Notes: generated from the letters alone by a model not told the origin. A DNA stretch of 64,000 nt from Mesorhabditis belari (GCA_958450365.1 CAUEEP010000758.1:943565-1007564); one strand, 5' to 3'; shown: positions 54,486-64,000, counted from the first letter of the stretch. Made by a program: numbers and translations.

Positions 54486-56121
54486 TCACACAATCACTTG
54501 AATATCTTGATCTTTTTTCCGGCGACACGTCTCAAGAGCGAGCTTTTGTCGCCGTTTTCTTAGGACATCGTCCGTGTGTTTGTGACGCTGAAAATAGAAA
54601 GCAAGTTTAAAATCTATTTTAAATAATTTTAGGATTCTCATATTTGAAAGGGATTAACTAGAATAGAATAAATAGAATAAATAGAATAAAACTGACATTC
54701 ATTTAACTAGAATAAATAGAATAAAGCTGACAAATAGAGTAAAACTGACATTCATTTGCGTTTCCACATCAACCGTGATCAAATTGGTGAGGTATTTGGG
54801 TGGACGGCCGATTTGACCATTGTATTTACCTGAAATATTTTCCACTAATAGCCTAGCATTACAGTAATCGATTTCTCATTTATTGAAACTTTATCCAAAC
54901 CGTACCCCGATTAGCGGATCGGCGTTTCGATCGCCTTTTCTGCGGCTCTGCGTCCACCGTTTGCGCGTAAACCTAGGCATTGTATTTATGCAATTTAAAG
55001 CTTTATTTTATTGTTAAACTAACATTTAATTGAGTATTTTCTTTTTTTTAATAATATTTAAAATTCACCTCAACTTCGATCGGTTGATACGGATAAAAAG
55101 CGGATGTAGAGGAGCCGTTTGGGAACTCGCTGAACGAGCCTGCAATTGATTGAGTTCAGTTTTGAGTTCAGTTTGAATAGATTTGAATTGGTTAATTTGA
55201 TTTGAATAGGGAGAGGTTGACTAATGGTGCGGTAGGCGACGTGCGTGCTAGCCCGTGATGCGCGGCCCACTTCCGTGATGTCACTTCCGGAAGTGACCCG
55301 CGTCACACCGTGTTTCTTTATCGGCCTATTCAAATCAAATAGGTGTTTAAAGTAAAAATGGGACCAAATTGTAAAAATCAGCTGAATCTCTTCATTATAT
55401 TGCAATCGAATCTATGATTTCAATTCATTTCAATTTCTCGTTTACTTACTATTTGGAGAAAGCGATGAGAAGGAGGTGGGCGAGCTGGTGAAACCGCTAT
55501 CAGTCGCTAAAAGTTGAGTTCATTTAACTAGGCTCAAATGAACTTACCGTAAATACTGTAATAGTACCCCACCCCCATAATGACGGTGCGGAGCGTTGCG
55601 TAGTCGAGCTATGGACGAGTTTTTCTCGACACTGGTTTATGCTACAATGTTCGTTTAGGTATCAAAAAATAGCTGAAATTCAGGGCTATTTTTTGATACC
55701 AAAGACGCATTTTTTGAAAGTACGGGTGCTTTGCAAAAAATGAAATACTAAAAAACTTTTGCGACTACGCGACTGTACGAGGGGGGTGAGGTACTATTAC
55801 AGTATTTACGGTAGGAAATCAATTGTGAACTTGATCATGCTTTTTTAAAAGCACAGTTCAACTTTATCAAACTTTACTTAGATTGGAAAGAAAGTTGTTG
55901 GAAAAAGTTTCCTAGAGACTAGAGTGCGTGTCCCTCTCGAGTCATACACTTTCTAAAATGCATCTATTTAAGAAAAGTACCGTAGTCAAATCGTACTATT
56001 ACAGTATTTACGGTATTTTAAATGTTTAAAACTTTAATCAACAAATAGAAAACAAATAGAAGTGCAATGAAATCGATCCGAATTTCAAACCATTTGAATC
56101 CGTTGATGAAAACGAGGACAT
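54486..56121 (-). CDS. Small protein with CNC/SKN-1-like basic region and no leucine zipper
   Basis: Six exons (56091-56121, 55450-55506, 55069-55139, 54906-54972, 54750-54829, 54486-54587) give an exact 135-aa frame with matching phases. The N-terminus is Ser/Thr/Pro-rich (MSSFSSTDSNATDSGFTSSP). The middle is basic (KRRSKRRSANRG), followed by an AT-hook-like IGRPPKYLT. The C-terminus is VLRKRRQKLALETCRRKKDQ and then DIQVIV. That last block lines up with the CNC basic region (RRxxKxxAAxxCRxRK), keeping K, A, CR and KK but replacing the invariant Asn with Gln. Like SKN-1, it ends right after the basic region. The TATTTCAG and TTTTAG splice sites are good. The intron 1 region contains family D copy 3. 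Likely a DNA-binding regulator; the family assignment is an inference. Confidence 0.65.
55545..55813. repeat. Foldback family D, copy 3
   Basis: 269 bp with TACCGTAAATACTGTAATAG at both ends in inverted orientation. Nearly identical to copy 2 at 44563-44831, indicating recent activity. It lies in the first intron of the basic-region gene. Confidence 0.92.
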
Positions 56122-57189
56122 TTGACTGAGAGTGCAAAAATGCGGAGAGGCGCGTTCACGGCTTAGCGCTAAAAAGAGTGCATAGTTTTTTTTTTTTTCA
56201 AAAAATAACCACATAAATCAAGAAAATGTCTTCTTCTTGTTGAAAAAAGCTTGTTGAAGAAATTTTGAAGAAATCTTGTTGAACTTAATCCTTAAACTTC
56301 TCAAAATTTGTAAGAAAACCCAGAGAAAACATTTTTAAACTTAATAACAAAAAATATGATAATGAAAAATAATGTTTTTTGTTTAAAGTTTTTAAAATTT
56401 AAATAGATTATTGACCTCTTGAACCAGATCGAGTTTGAATGCGTTGTTCCATCAAATTTAACACTTCAATTTAACACTTCAATTCAACACTTCAATAAAA
56501 GATCAGGATCTAAATTTTTTTCATTTCTTTGTGAAAAAAATGTGAGCAAAGATTGAGAGAAAAAAAGCTGTGAAAGGGAGAAGAGCACAAGATTTATGCT
56601 CGTACACAGTTTAGAGAGAAAATCGGGGAATGGGGGAATGGGGGAATGGGGGAATCGTTTGGCAACAACGAGAACGAAACAAAAAGGAACAAAAAAGAAA
56701 ACTCTATTGGATTGGGATCGTATCTAGATTGATCTTTGAAATTGTTCTTTTCAGAAACGAAAATTGAAAAATTGAAATTGTTCTATTCACTCCAAAAATC
56801 TAGTTTTTCGATGAAGGCAAAGTCAAAGACTGACATTGTAAAGTCAATTTCGATTCTTGGTTCAGCTAGCTTTGGGTTTTCGTCGGGTCTTGGCCTGCTT
56901 ATGCTTATGCTTATGCTTAAGCCTGCTTATGCTTATGCTTATGTTTAAGCCTGCTTATGCTTAAACCTGCTTATGCTTAAGCCTGCTTATGCTTATGCTT
57001 ATGTTTAAGCCTGCTTATGCTTAAACCTGCTTATGCTTAAGCCTGCTTATGCTTATGCTCACTACCACAATTTATCCAACACTTTACAATTAGAGTAAAC
57101 TAATTTCGGAGCCGAGATTAGTGCAAAACTGGTTGAAAGATGATGGCTTGACTGGTTGAAAGATCAGCTTGACTGGTTGAAAGATCAGC
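56122..57189. other. AT-rich spacer with a tandem array
   Basis: It includes GGGGGAATG repeats (56628-56656) and a TGCTTATGCTTATGCTTAAGCC array (about 56895-57058). A short frame near 56420-56445 (MEQRIQTRSGSR) with a following GTCAATA donor-like site could be an untranslated or alternative first exon of the basic-region gene, but I do not count it. Confidence 0.5.
56895..57058. repeat. Tandem array of GCTTATGCTTAAGCC units
   Basis: Short CTTATG and longer composite units (CCTGCTTATGCTTATGCTTA, then TGTTTAAG) alternate over about 165 bp, in two near-identical higher-order blocks of about 60 bp. Confidence 0.9.
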
Positions 57190-57237
57190 TTGACTTCCAG
57201 TGTTTCATCCTGGAAGTCAATTCAGATAAGTGAAAGT

Positions 57238-57780
57238 TCTGTCAACCGTTCAAAGATGAAGAAATCGAATTCATTTCAATACAAGAAAAGCTCCATATTT
57301 GGAGAATTGCGTCTAGAGATTGGGATGGGTGAAAAGTTGATTCGAAAAGTCAACACGCAAAAGAAGGATGGAAAAGAAGGATGGAAAAGAAAAGTTTTCT
57401 TTGGCAATGATCTTTCCCTCATCGATCAGATTAAAATTTTTGATAAAAAAAGAGAAAATCGACATTTTCACAGAAATCCAATCGATTATTTGGTACATTT
57501 TAGAAGAAAATTTAAGCTTTTCATAAGAAAGAGAGAAAACATTATATCGTTTAATGAAAAGGCAAGAAGAAACAAAGAAAATTTTCGATTTCTTATCAGA
57601 ATCAGGAAAATTTCTCATTTAGAGACGGGGAAAAAGCAAAAAAAAGGGGTAATTTTTATGTGTACTCATCCAAAAAACTATATCACTTTTTTTGTGGAAA
57701 ATCGGTACAAAAAAGGAAAAGCTTTTCGATTTCTTATCAGAATCGAGAAAATTTCCCCATTTAGAAACGGGAAAAAGTGA
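57238..57780 (+). CDS. Possible small basic protein with an internal duplication
   Basis: A continuous frame, with the first in-frame ATG near 57256, very rich in Lys, Arg, Phe and Ile. Two related segments, FRFLIRIRKISHLETGKK and FRFLIRIEKISPFRNGKK, come from a DNA-level tandem duplication (about 57585-57640 and 57725-57780) that extends past the stop as non-coding sequence. There are no introns, no recognised domain and no convincing start context. It may be a chance frame in repetitive AT-rich DNA. Confidence 0.25.
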   Translation, partial: SVNRSKMKKSNSFQYKKSSIFGELRLEIGMGEKLIRKVNTQKKDGKEGWKRKVFFGNDLSLIDQIKIFDKKRENRHFHRNPIDYLVHFRRKFKLFIRKRENIISFNEKARRNKENFRFLIRIRKISHLETGKKQKKGVIFMCTHPKNYITFFVENRYKKGKAFRFLIRIEKISPFRNGKK

Positions 57781-58044
57781 AAGAGGGGGAATTTTTTGTG
57801 TATCACACTTTTTTTTTTCAAAAAAACTATATCACTTTTTGTTGAAAAAAAATGGGAAAAGCTTTGCAATTTTTGCTTTGTTTTTTTTTTTGCGGGGAAA
57901 CGGGGATCGAAATCGATATTTGCATTTTTTTTGAGACTGTAGTTAGAGCTGAAAGATTTGTAACCACATTCCTTCTGGTGCAATGAATTCTTTCTTTTTC
58001 TTGCATCAACAAGTGATTGTCACAAGAAAAGTGATGAATGACGG

Positions 58045-58530
58045 ATACGGTTCCAATATGGTTCCAATATGGTTCCAATATGGTTCCAATATGGTTCCAA
58101 TATAGTTCGGATAAGGTTCCAATATGGTTCCAATATGGTTCCAATATAGTTCGGATAGGGTTCCAATATGGTTCCAATATGGCTCCAATATAGTTCGGAT
58201 ACGGTTCCAATATGGTTCCAATATAGTTCGGATAGGGTTCCAATATGGTTCCAATATGGCTCCAATATAGTTCGGATACGGTTCCAATAGGGTTCCAATA
58301 TGGTTCCAATATGGTTCCAATATAGTTCGGATAGGGTTCCAATATGGTTCCAATATGGCTCCAATATGGTTCCAATATAGTTCGGATGGGGTTCCAATAT
58401 GGTTCCAATATGGCTCCAATATAGTTCGGATACGGTTCCAATATGGTTCCAATATGGTTCCAATATGGTTCCAATATAGTTCGGATAGGGTTCCAATATG
58501 GTTCCAATATGGTTCCAATATGGTTCCAAT
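58045..58530. repeat. Minisatellite of TGGTTCCAATAT 12-mers
   Basis: About 40 units of TGGTTCCAATAT and AGTTCGGATACG/AGG variants in a higher-order order. All three minus frames remain open across it because the unit is a multiple of three and lacks stops; that openness is not evidence of a gene. Confidence 0.95.
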
Positions 58531-59415
58531 AAGTTAAGTTTACAGATTTGCGAGCAGAAAGGAAACCATTAGAAAATGGGTTATTAAGAAATTCATCAGA
58601 AAAAATGGGGTTGTAGTGATTATTGTTGGTTTAGATATAATCTTTATTACAGCACGTCATCGTCACGACAGGGGTATAAAATTGTAAACTAGGGGGTTAA
58701 ATATCGGAGTGAAGAGTTGTTAGTGAAGAGAGTTTACAGATTTGCGAGCAGAAAGGGAACCAGTAGAAACAGTCAAGAGAAACGGTACTTGTCGGTTACA
58801 CAAAGACTTATTAGCATCTTAGCCTTCCCATTCGCGTCTTCTCGGTTATCGATTTTCGTTCTGATGAATGAAGTGATCGATTGATCTCTTCAGGCGAGCA
58901 CTCTACTTCACCGAACACTGAACATCAATTATACCACAAGTTGTGCCACCCGTCACAAGTTGTCAGCTCCTTGCTTAACCGAGTTGAATCCCTGTGGATG
59001 TATAACCGACAAGTACCAGATAAAATTAATAATTTAACTTAATAATTACCAGATAAACTTATATTTGTAATAATAGAGCTCAAAAATCAATACTTTTCTA
59101 ATAACTAACTCTAAAAACTCTTTTTCTGTGAATGGAAGGGGAAAAGTTTTTCTCTTTTCTCTCATCGTTTTTGTATATATCAATGGACGATTTTGGGAAG
59201 AGACAAAGCTTTTTTTTTTTCGCTTTGAATCATTCACCGATCTTTATGTCATTTGCGGAGAAATTCTTTCATTTTTCATGTATCAAAATTAAGAATGTGT
59301 TAGTAAAATATCTAAAAATAATATAAAAAAACGAATCACAGTGAAAATTAGCGAAAATCATTGTAGAGAACGAGAAAAATAAGTATTTATTTTGTAAACT
59401 GCTTAAAGAATCATT
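58531..59415. other. Unassigned stretch before MECR
   Basis: A 25-bp sequence (GTTTACAGATTTGCGAGCAG then AAAGG) occurs twice, at 58539 and 58729, about 190 bp apart. The interval could be a remnant of a repeat. No coding sequence seen. Confidence 0.4.
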
Positions 59416-62400
59416 TTACAATTTAGCTTCAAGACCTTTCTCAAAGATGAACATTTGTTTCCCATGTTTCCCATCCATCGAATTTTCAATAGCGATTCTG
59501 AAAAAAAAAAAAAAGAAATTTCAAAAGTTAACAATATTGTAGAGATAAATATCATAAGGTGAATAAATATTTTACTGTAAAAACTCGAATAGAATGGGGA
59601 GTGGGACAAATGGTCGCATTTGTCCCACTCCCATAGAATGGCCTCCTATAGGAGCGTCACGTAGTCTAAGCTTAGGGGTAGGCTAATTTCCGCAACTAGG
59701 TCTTTTGCGCAACTCGGCATAACTTTCTTCTAAGCGGACCAATCTTTATGATTTTGCTTTCATTTTGTAGATCTCAATAAGTGCAACAAAATGACACCAA
59801 AATCATAAAGATTGGTCCAATTAAAAGAAAGTTATGCCGAGTTGCGCAAACGATCCAGTTGCGCAAAGAAATTTGCCTAAATTAGCCTACCCCTAAGTTT
59901 ACTCTCAAATAAACGTTCATATCTTGACACCAGGACTTTAGTTTCTTTTCGTTTTTTGCCACTTTTCAATCAATTTTTTAAGGGCTGGCTTAAGGTAAAA
60001 AAGGCTTAAGAAAAAAGGTTTAAGCTTTAAGCTTATATCTCAAAAAATCACCCATCTTCGCTACTTTTAATTTGGTACCTAAAAACTCAGAAAATGCCAA
60101 GATGTGAGTGTTTATTTGAGAGTAAAACTTAGACTACGCGACGCTCCTATAGGGGCTCCTATTACAGCATTTACAGTACTTGAAATCCTCAATTTTGTGA
60201 TAATCAAGTGGTGGTGGGGTGAGTTTTCCGAGGACAGCCAACTCCTGAATTCGATTTGATTCTTTTTTCAAAGTCTGCAATACTATAAAGTACTTGAAAA
60301 GTACTGCTAAGTAGTACTATTTAAAGTACTACTTAGTACTTTAAATACTTTAAAGTACTACTAAGTTAGTACAAATAGTACTACTTAGTAGTTAGTACTA
60401 CTAACTAGTACTATTTGGTTTATTTTTAATCTAAATTTCCGAACTTGTAAATCTTTGAGCATTCTCTCGACAATCTCCTCATGTCCACCCTCCATCAGCC
60501 ACATCCCGTTGGCAATCCCTGGAAAATAAAGTTATTAAAAATCAGTTTGGTTAGTTAAAATAGTTTCAATAGATGTCAATAGTACTTTAAAGTAAAGGTA
60601 CCTTTAAAGTAAAGGTTTTTAACACGTTGACGACATTGTCACCTGATGCTGTCTGACACATATTCGTTCGCCTGGGACATTGTCACCTGATGCCAGGTGA
60701 CAGTACCAAAATTGATTTTTTTGTGCATATTTATGTTTGCTGATGATGGATATTAAATAAGCAAGTAGGGTAGTATCTATATATTCGACTTGGTCCCGGA
60801 AAATGTCGATTTAACCGTTGATTATTAAAATTTTAATTTTTTAGGTGACAATTTCAGGTGAGATTTTTTGTCGAAAAAAAACAACGTTATCCCATGCGAT
60901 TGTTTGTGCAAAAATGTCATTGTCGTCAACGTGTTAAAAGACATCTATTTGAGAAAAATATCGCATTCAAATCATTCAAATTGTTCGTTTACATTTAGTT
61001 AATCAAATTTTGATGTGTTTCGATAAAGAATTATAAGACTCATTGAATGATACAAAAATCGGAATGATCAAATGTAAAATAACAATTTAACTACAATAGT
61101 TGCTCTCTAATAGATGTCTGTCTCAAATAGATGTCTAAAACGGATTGCTCGATCGACGAGACGAGATCGATAAACCGTACCTCGTACTCGGATATCGTTG
61201 AAAACAAGCTGTGCTGTGGAGAACTCGTGAGCTTTCTTTGACATTCCACCTGGAAATTTGAGAACGATATTGAGCTTTTAAGCAATAGCCTTTACCATAA
61301 GTGATTAAAGTCCCTCCTCTCGCCAATGCTCCCGCAATCGCCAGACAACTCCTCCCACCAACCCCATTGAAAGCCAACTTCACCGTGCCACCGTGGGTAT
61401 TCTAGGGAAGATTTCTCAAAATATTTATTTGAAACTAGATGAAACATTTATATACTTATGGCACTCTCACAAAATTCAAAATATTCAGCTATTCAATTGA
61501 AAATCTATTTAACAAAAATGCTTGGTTAAATAAAATTTTTCCCTCCAATCTTTGAAACATATTCAGCTAATCAATTGAATATCTTTAAAAGGTTGGTGGG
61601 GTAGGCTACTTTCCGCCATTTTATTTGCGCAACAGGGTCATTTGCGCAAGTCGCCATTGCGCAACAGGGTCATTGCGCAACTTTTGCGCAACAGGGAACG
61701 ATGGATGCGGATTCTGGGAAAATGCGGAAATTAGTTAACAATGGTTTAAGAATAAACAAACCGTACAGAATTTTAACAACAAAAGCCAAAAACCCCCGTC
61801 CCTCGTCAAAAGTTGCGCAAATGACCCGGCGCAAAAAGCGCAAATGCCTGTTGGAGGCGGAGTCCCCTAAATGTCTCGAATCGAAAATTTTTTCCACTTG
61901 ATATCGTCGAGTTGTTTCGGGAATTTGCTGTTGTTTCTCCCGGCTGTATAGGTAGTAGTTAACTGCCTCTGGAGTTTGGCAGATTACCTGGATTTTGGTG
62001 TAATAGTTAGCGCAGTTCCCCGGTAAGCGAAAGGTCGGGGGTTCGAGTCCCGGCAGCGCACAACTTTTTGATCTCTCACTTACAGTACTGGACAATGAAA
62101 TATGATATTTGAAAAACGATCGTCACTTTCACGCGTCTGTAACTCCCTTGTCTTTGAGTTTAAACTATTAGTGTTATACATTTTCTGAAAGCTCTTTTCA
62201 AGGGCTACACAATAGTAATATTAATATTTAGAAATATGGTAAAGACAAGGGAGTTACAGACGTGCGAGGGTGACGATCTTTTTTCAAATATGATATTTCA
62301 TTGTCCAGTAGTGTATATCGATTTTCCCTTACTTGTACAATTTCCCGTACAAATGTTCGCCCATTTTTCGCGAATTCCTCTTCGGTGAACACATGAGTGG

Positions 62401-63303
62401 CGCCAATGTGTTTAAGTTCGATCTGAGGGGGAAATTGTTGATGAAATAAAATCATTCAAACCTTTAACTTCTCGATATTTGCTCGATCACGAACAATGTT
62501 GATTGAGTGAATGCCCCAAGCTGAATTACGATGATATTACGATGATATTACGATCAATATTACGATCATATTATGGTCATATTACGATGATATTACGATG
62601 ATATTCCGATCATATTACGATCATATTACGATCATATTACAAAGTCCTACATTGCGGTAATTCTATGAAAAGTTAAAAACTTGAAAATCTTTAGGATTTA
62701 TTTGTGATATTACCTACCTTTTGCCAGTTGAATGACACTTCTGCCTACTCCGGAATTCGCTGAATTCTGAATGATCCAATCTCCGGCATTCATTTCGACA
62801 AAATTCCGTAGCATTTGCCACGCTGTACACGGATTAACGGAGAATGTCGAGGCCATCAACTCAAAGTTCCATTTTGATTAGAGTCAGTTCTATTTTGATT
62901 AGAGTCAGTTCTACTCTACCCTTTCCCTCTAATTTTGCTTATCTTTGTCGTAGTAAAGCCTGTTTTCCCTTACCGGATCAATTCTCGAATCGACTTTCAC
63001 CAGCTGGTCCTCATTGGCGACAGAATAGTCAGTCCAACAATTTGGAGACATTGAAATAAATGGAAAGACAAGATCACCTTGTTTTAGAGTTGAATTTGCA
63101 TGAGTCTAAAGATTTGATGCTTTGCTTTGAGTCTAAAGTTTTCATGCTTTGCTTCATGCTTTCAAGTTTTCTCTCACCTTAACAACCCTTCCAGCTGCTT
63201 CAGATCCACCAATAGCTGGCAATTCTCTCTGAATAGCGTAAACGCCTTGAACAATATTGATATCAAGTGGATTTATCGGAGAGCAAAGCCAACGAATTAG
63301 CAC
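59416..63303 (-). CDS. mecr-1: Mitochondrial enoyl-[ACP] / trans-2-enoyl-CoA reductase (5' end beyond the window)
   Basis: The last reductive step of mitochondrial fatty-acid synthesis (NADPH-dependent, MDR family), needed for lipoic acid. Exons run from 63303 leftwards: VLIRWLCSPINPLDINIVQG with the catalytic-type Tyr in GVYAI, and ELPAIGGSEAAGRVV. Then KQGDLVFPFISMSPN, ASTFSVNPCTAWQML, the Rossmann loop GDWIIQNSANSGVGRSVIQL, INIVRDRANIEKLK and IGATHVFTEEEF. Next KLAFNGVGGRSCLAIAGALA, RGGTLITYG, GMSKKAHEFSTAQLVFNDIR and GIANGMWLMEGGHEEIVERM. The last exons are LGKLTPPPLDYHKIEDFK and IAIENSMDGKHGKQMFIFEK, stopping at 59416-59418. The N-terminus and targeting peptide lie beyond 64000. Introns carry a Tc1-type MITE, a tRNA-derived repeat and nested foldbacks. 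Confidence 0.94.
59598..59632. repeat. Foldback family F, 35-bp minimal copy with 9-bp target duplication
   Basis: GGAGTGGGACAAATGG then TCGCATTTGTCCCACTCCC: just the two tips of the 411-bp element at 43897-44307. A perfect 9-bp direct repeat, ATAGAATGG, flanks it (59589-59597 and 59633-59641). Confidence 0.85.
59644..60153. repeat. Foldback family C, full copy in the last MECR intron
   Basis: The ends CCTATAGGAGCGTCACGTAG and CTACGCGACGCTCCTATAGG are inverted; the inner arms carry TTTACTCTCAAATAAACG and GTGTTTATTTGAGAGTAAAA. It is split by family A copy 5 at 59675-59893. A related half copy is at 19073-19240. Confidence 0.85.
59675..59893. repeat. Foldback element family A, copy 5, nested in family C
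   Basis: GGGGTAGGCTAATTTCCGCA ... AAATTAGCCTACCCC, inserted at TCTAAG|TTTACTC of the family C element; the uninterrupted sequence is present at 19088-19105. Arms with GCGCAACTCGGCATAACTTT and AAAGTTATGCCGAGTTGCGC. Confidence 0.9.
61598..61835. repeat. Foldback element family A, degenerate copy 6
   Basis: GGGGTAGGCTACTTTCCGCC followed by three blocks of TTGCGCAACAGGGTCAT (61625-61696); further GCGCAAATGACC at 61815-61827. The right terminal repeat is missing. It lies in a MECR intron. Confidence 0.65.
61988..62060 (+). repeat. tRNA-derived repeat, unit 3
   Basis: TTTTGGTGTAATAGTTAGCG CAGTTCCCCGGTAAGCGAAAGG, then GGGGGTTCGAGTCCCGGCAG. The same family as the unit at 54304, including the odd CGGTAAG loop, but with a mutated acceptor. 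It lies in a MECR intron next to a Tc1-type MITE. Confidence 0.65.
62081..62315. repeat. Tc1-type MITE, copy 2
   Basis: TACAGTACTGGACAATGAAA ... ATTTCATTGTCCAGTAGTGT; the same length as copy 1 (20702-20936) and about 95% alike by eye. TA at both ends. It lies in a MECR intron. Confidence 0.9.
62522..62642. repeat. Simple array of ATATTACGATGATATTACGA
   Basis: About ten copies of the 10-bp unit ATATTACGAT with GATC/GATG variants, inside a MECR intron directly beside an exon boundary. Confidence 0.9.
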
Positions 63304-63434
63304 CTGGAAAAGGAAAAACAATGGATAGAGTTCTGGAGAAATGAAAAAAGTTTCTGGTTTCTTGATTTTATTGAAATTGGATTCTATTGAAATCGGATTC
63401 TATTGAAATCGGATTTCATAAATCGTATTCTATT

Positions 63435-63960
63435 GGGTTTTCCAGTTATGAATACGCGTTTTTTTACTATTTTTTAAATTTCTCAAGTTACCGAAATCAA
63501 GAAAAAGATATATATGAGTATTATTCGAAAGCTGAAGATCTCCTCTACATTTTGATATAAAAAACCTTTGGAATTTGTTCAGCTTTTGGGCAAATTGATT
63601 GCACAGAAGAAGAGGTGGCCAAAAAAAAATGGAAGGGTGCCTTTGGATCAAGTTTTGGCTCCGCTCAAATTGAGTTAACCGTTTGATGTTTGACCAATAG
63701 ATATATCAATACAACTTTTTTTAAATATAACAATTTCAGAGCATCTTTACTTTTCTTTTCTTTTCTGGGTGGTTATTTTACACCATAAAACTTGAGGAAT
63801 AGCTAAACTGGAATGGATTTTTTCGAAAACGACCTCTCCCTTTGTGCAGTCAATTTCCCAAAAAGCTGAACGAATTCAAAAGGTTTTTATATCCAAAATG
63901 TAGAGGAGATCTTCAGCTCTCGAATGATATATAACACTCATGTTATATAACACTCATACA
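63435..63960. repeat. Foldback element with mariner-1-like left end
   Basis: The left end GGGTTTTCCAGTTATGAATA resembles the mariner 1 terminus (GGTTGTCCAGTTATGAAT). The arms CTGAAGATCTCCTCTACATT and AATGTAGAGGAGATCTTCAG are perfect inverses, as are blocks with TTCAGCTTTTGGGCAAATTG. It lies in the MECR intron upstream of exon 63303 and may continue past the window. Confidence 0.75.
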
Positions 63961-64000
63961 GGGTGCATCATAATTGTTGCAACAAGATACTCAAGGCATT

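Noticed and set aside
60290..60420. AG-TACT-rich palindromic stretch as a regulatory element
   Set aside because: It is low-complexity TAGTACTTT sequence within a MECR intron; nothing beyond simple repeat supports a function.

Overview
This is an AT-rich eukaryotic window from a nematode, probably a rhabditid and not a Caenorhabditis. Genes are compact, with many introns of about 40-60 bp ending in TTTCAG or TTTTAG, and several first exons open with a trans-splice-like acceptor just before the ATG. It carries nematode-specific genes: unc-93, two major sperm protein (MSP) genes, and a copper tyrosinase with an ShK-like cysteine tail. The MSP genes keep two introns each and have a [10 protein letters not shown] variant.

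Layout. 1-3627 (-): a GPI ethanolamine-phosphate transferase (PIG-G type) running off the left edge, with one tRNA-Ile(AAU) in an intron and the end of a second at base 1. 4529-6065 (+): an unknown secreted protein. 6212-7979 (-): CstF-50. 8467-9716 (+): ribosomal protein L26. 12365-16016 (+): CstF-77. 16-23.7 kb is repeat-rich, with two isolated exons of an unknown gene. 23774-24787 (+): an intronless DYG-repeat protein. 25391-32699 (+): unc-93. 33800-36791 (+): an ING-family PHD protein with an antisense MSP gene in an intron. 37136-40539 (+): a FAF1/UBXN-3 homologue with a second, nearly identical antisense MSP gene in an intron. 41500-52104 (+): a secreted tyrosinase, one intron of which (about 5.1 kb) holds a Tigger element that itself contains two mariners. 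52476-53157 (-): exons of an unknown gene. 54486-56121 (-): a small protein with a CNC/SKN-1-like basic region and no leucine zipper. 56.7-59 kb: tandem arrays. 59416-63303 (-): mitochondrial trans-2-enoyl-CoA reductase (MECR), running off the right edge.

The host genes are mostly housekeeping: GPI anchoring, 3'-end processing of mRNA, translation, chromatin reading, p97/ubiquitin, and mitochondrial fatty-acid synthesis. No operon is evident. The only functional pairing is CstF-50 with CstF-77, two subunits of one complex lying 4.4 kb apart in divergent orientation.

The non-coding sequence is dominated by foldback/MITE families, several with multiple copies in the window, and almost all long introns are long because of them. 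I found no clear new multi-gene system. The most notable structures are the twin MSP genes inside introns of two adjacent unrelated genes, a foldback family with 9-bp target duplications including a 35-bp copy that is almost only its two tips, the zipperless basic-region protein, and the conversion of the common TTACGGTA genomic motif into coding repeats.
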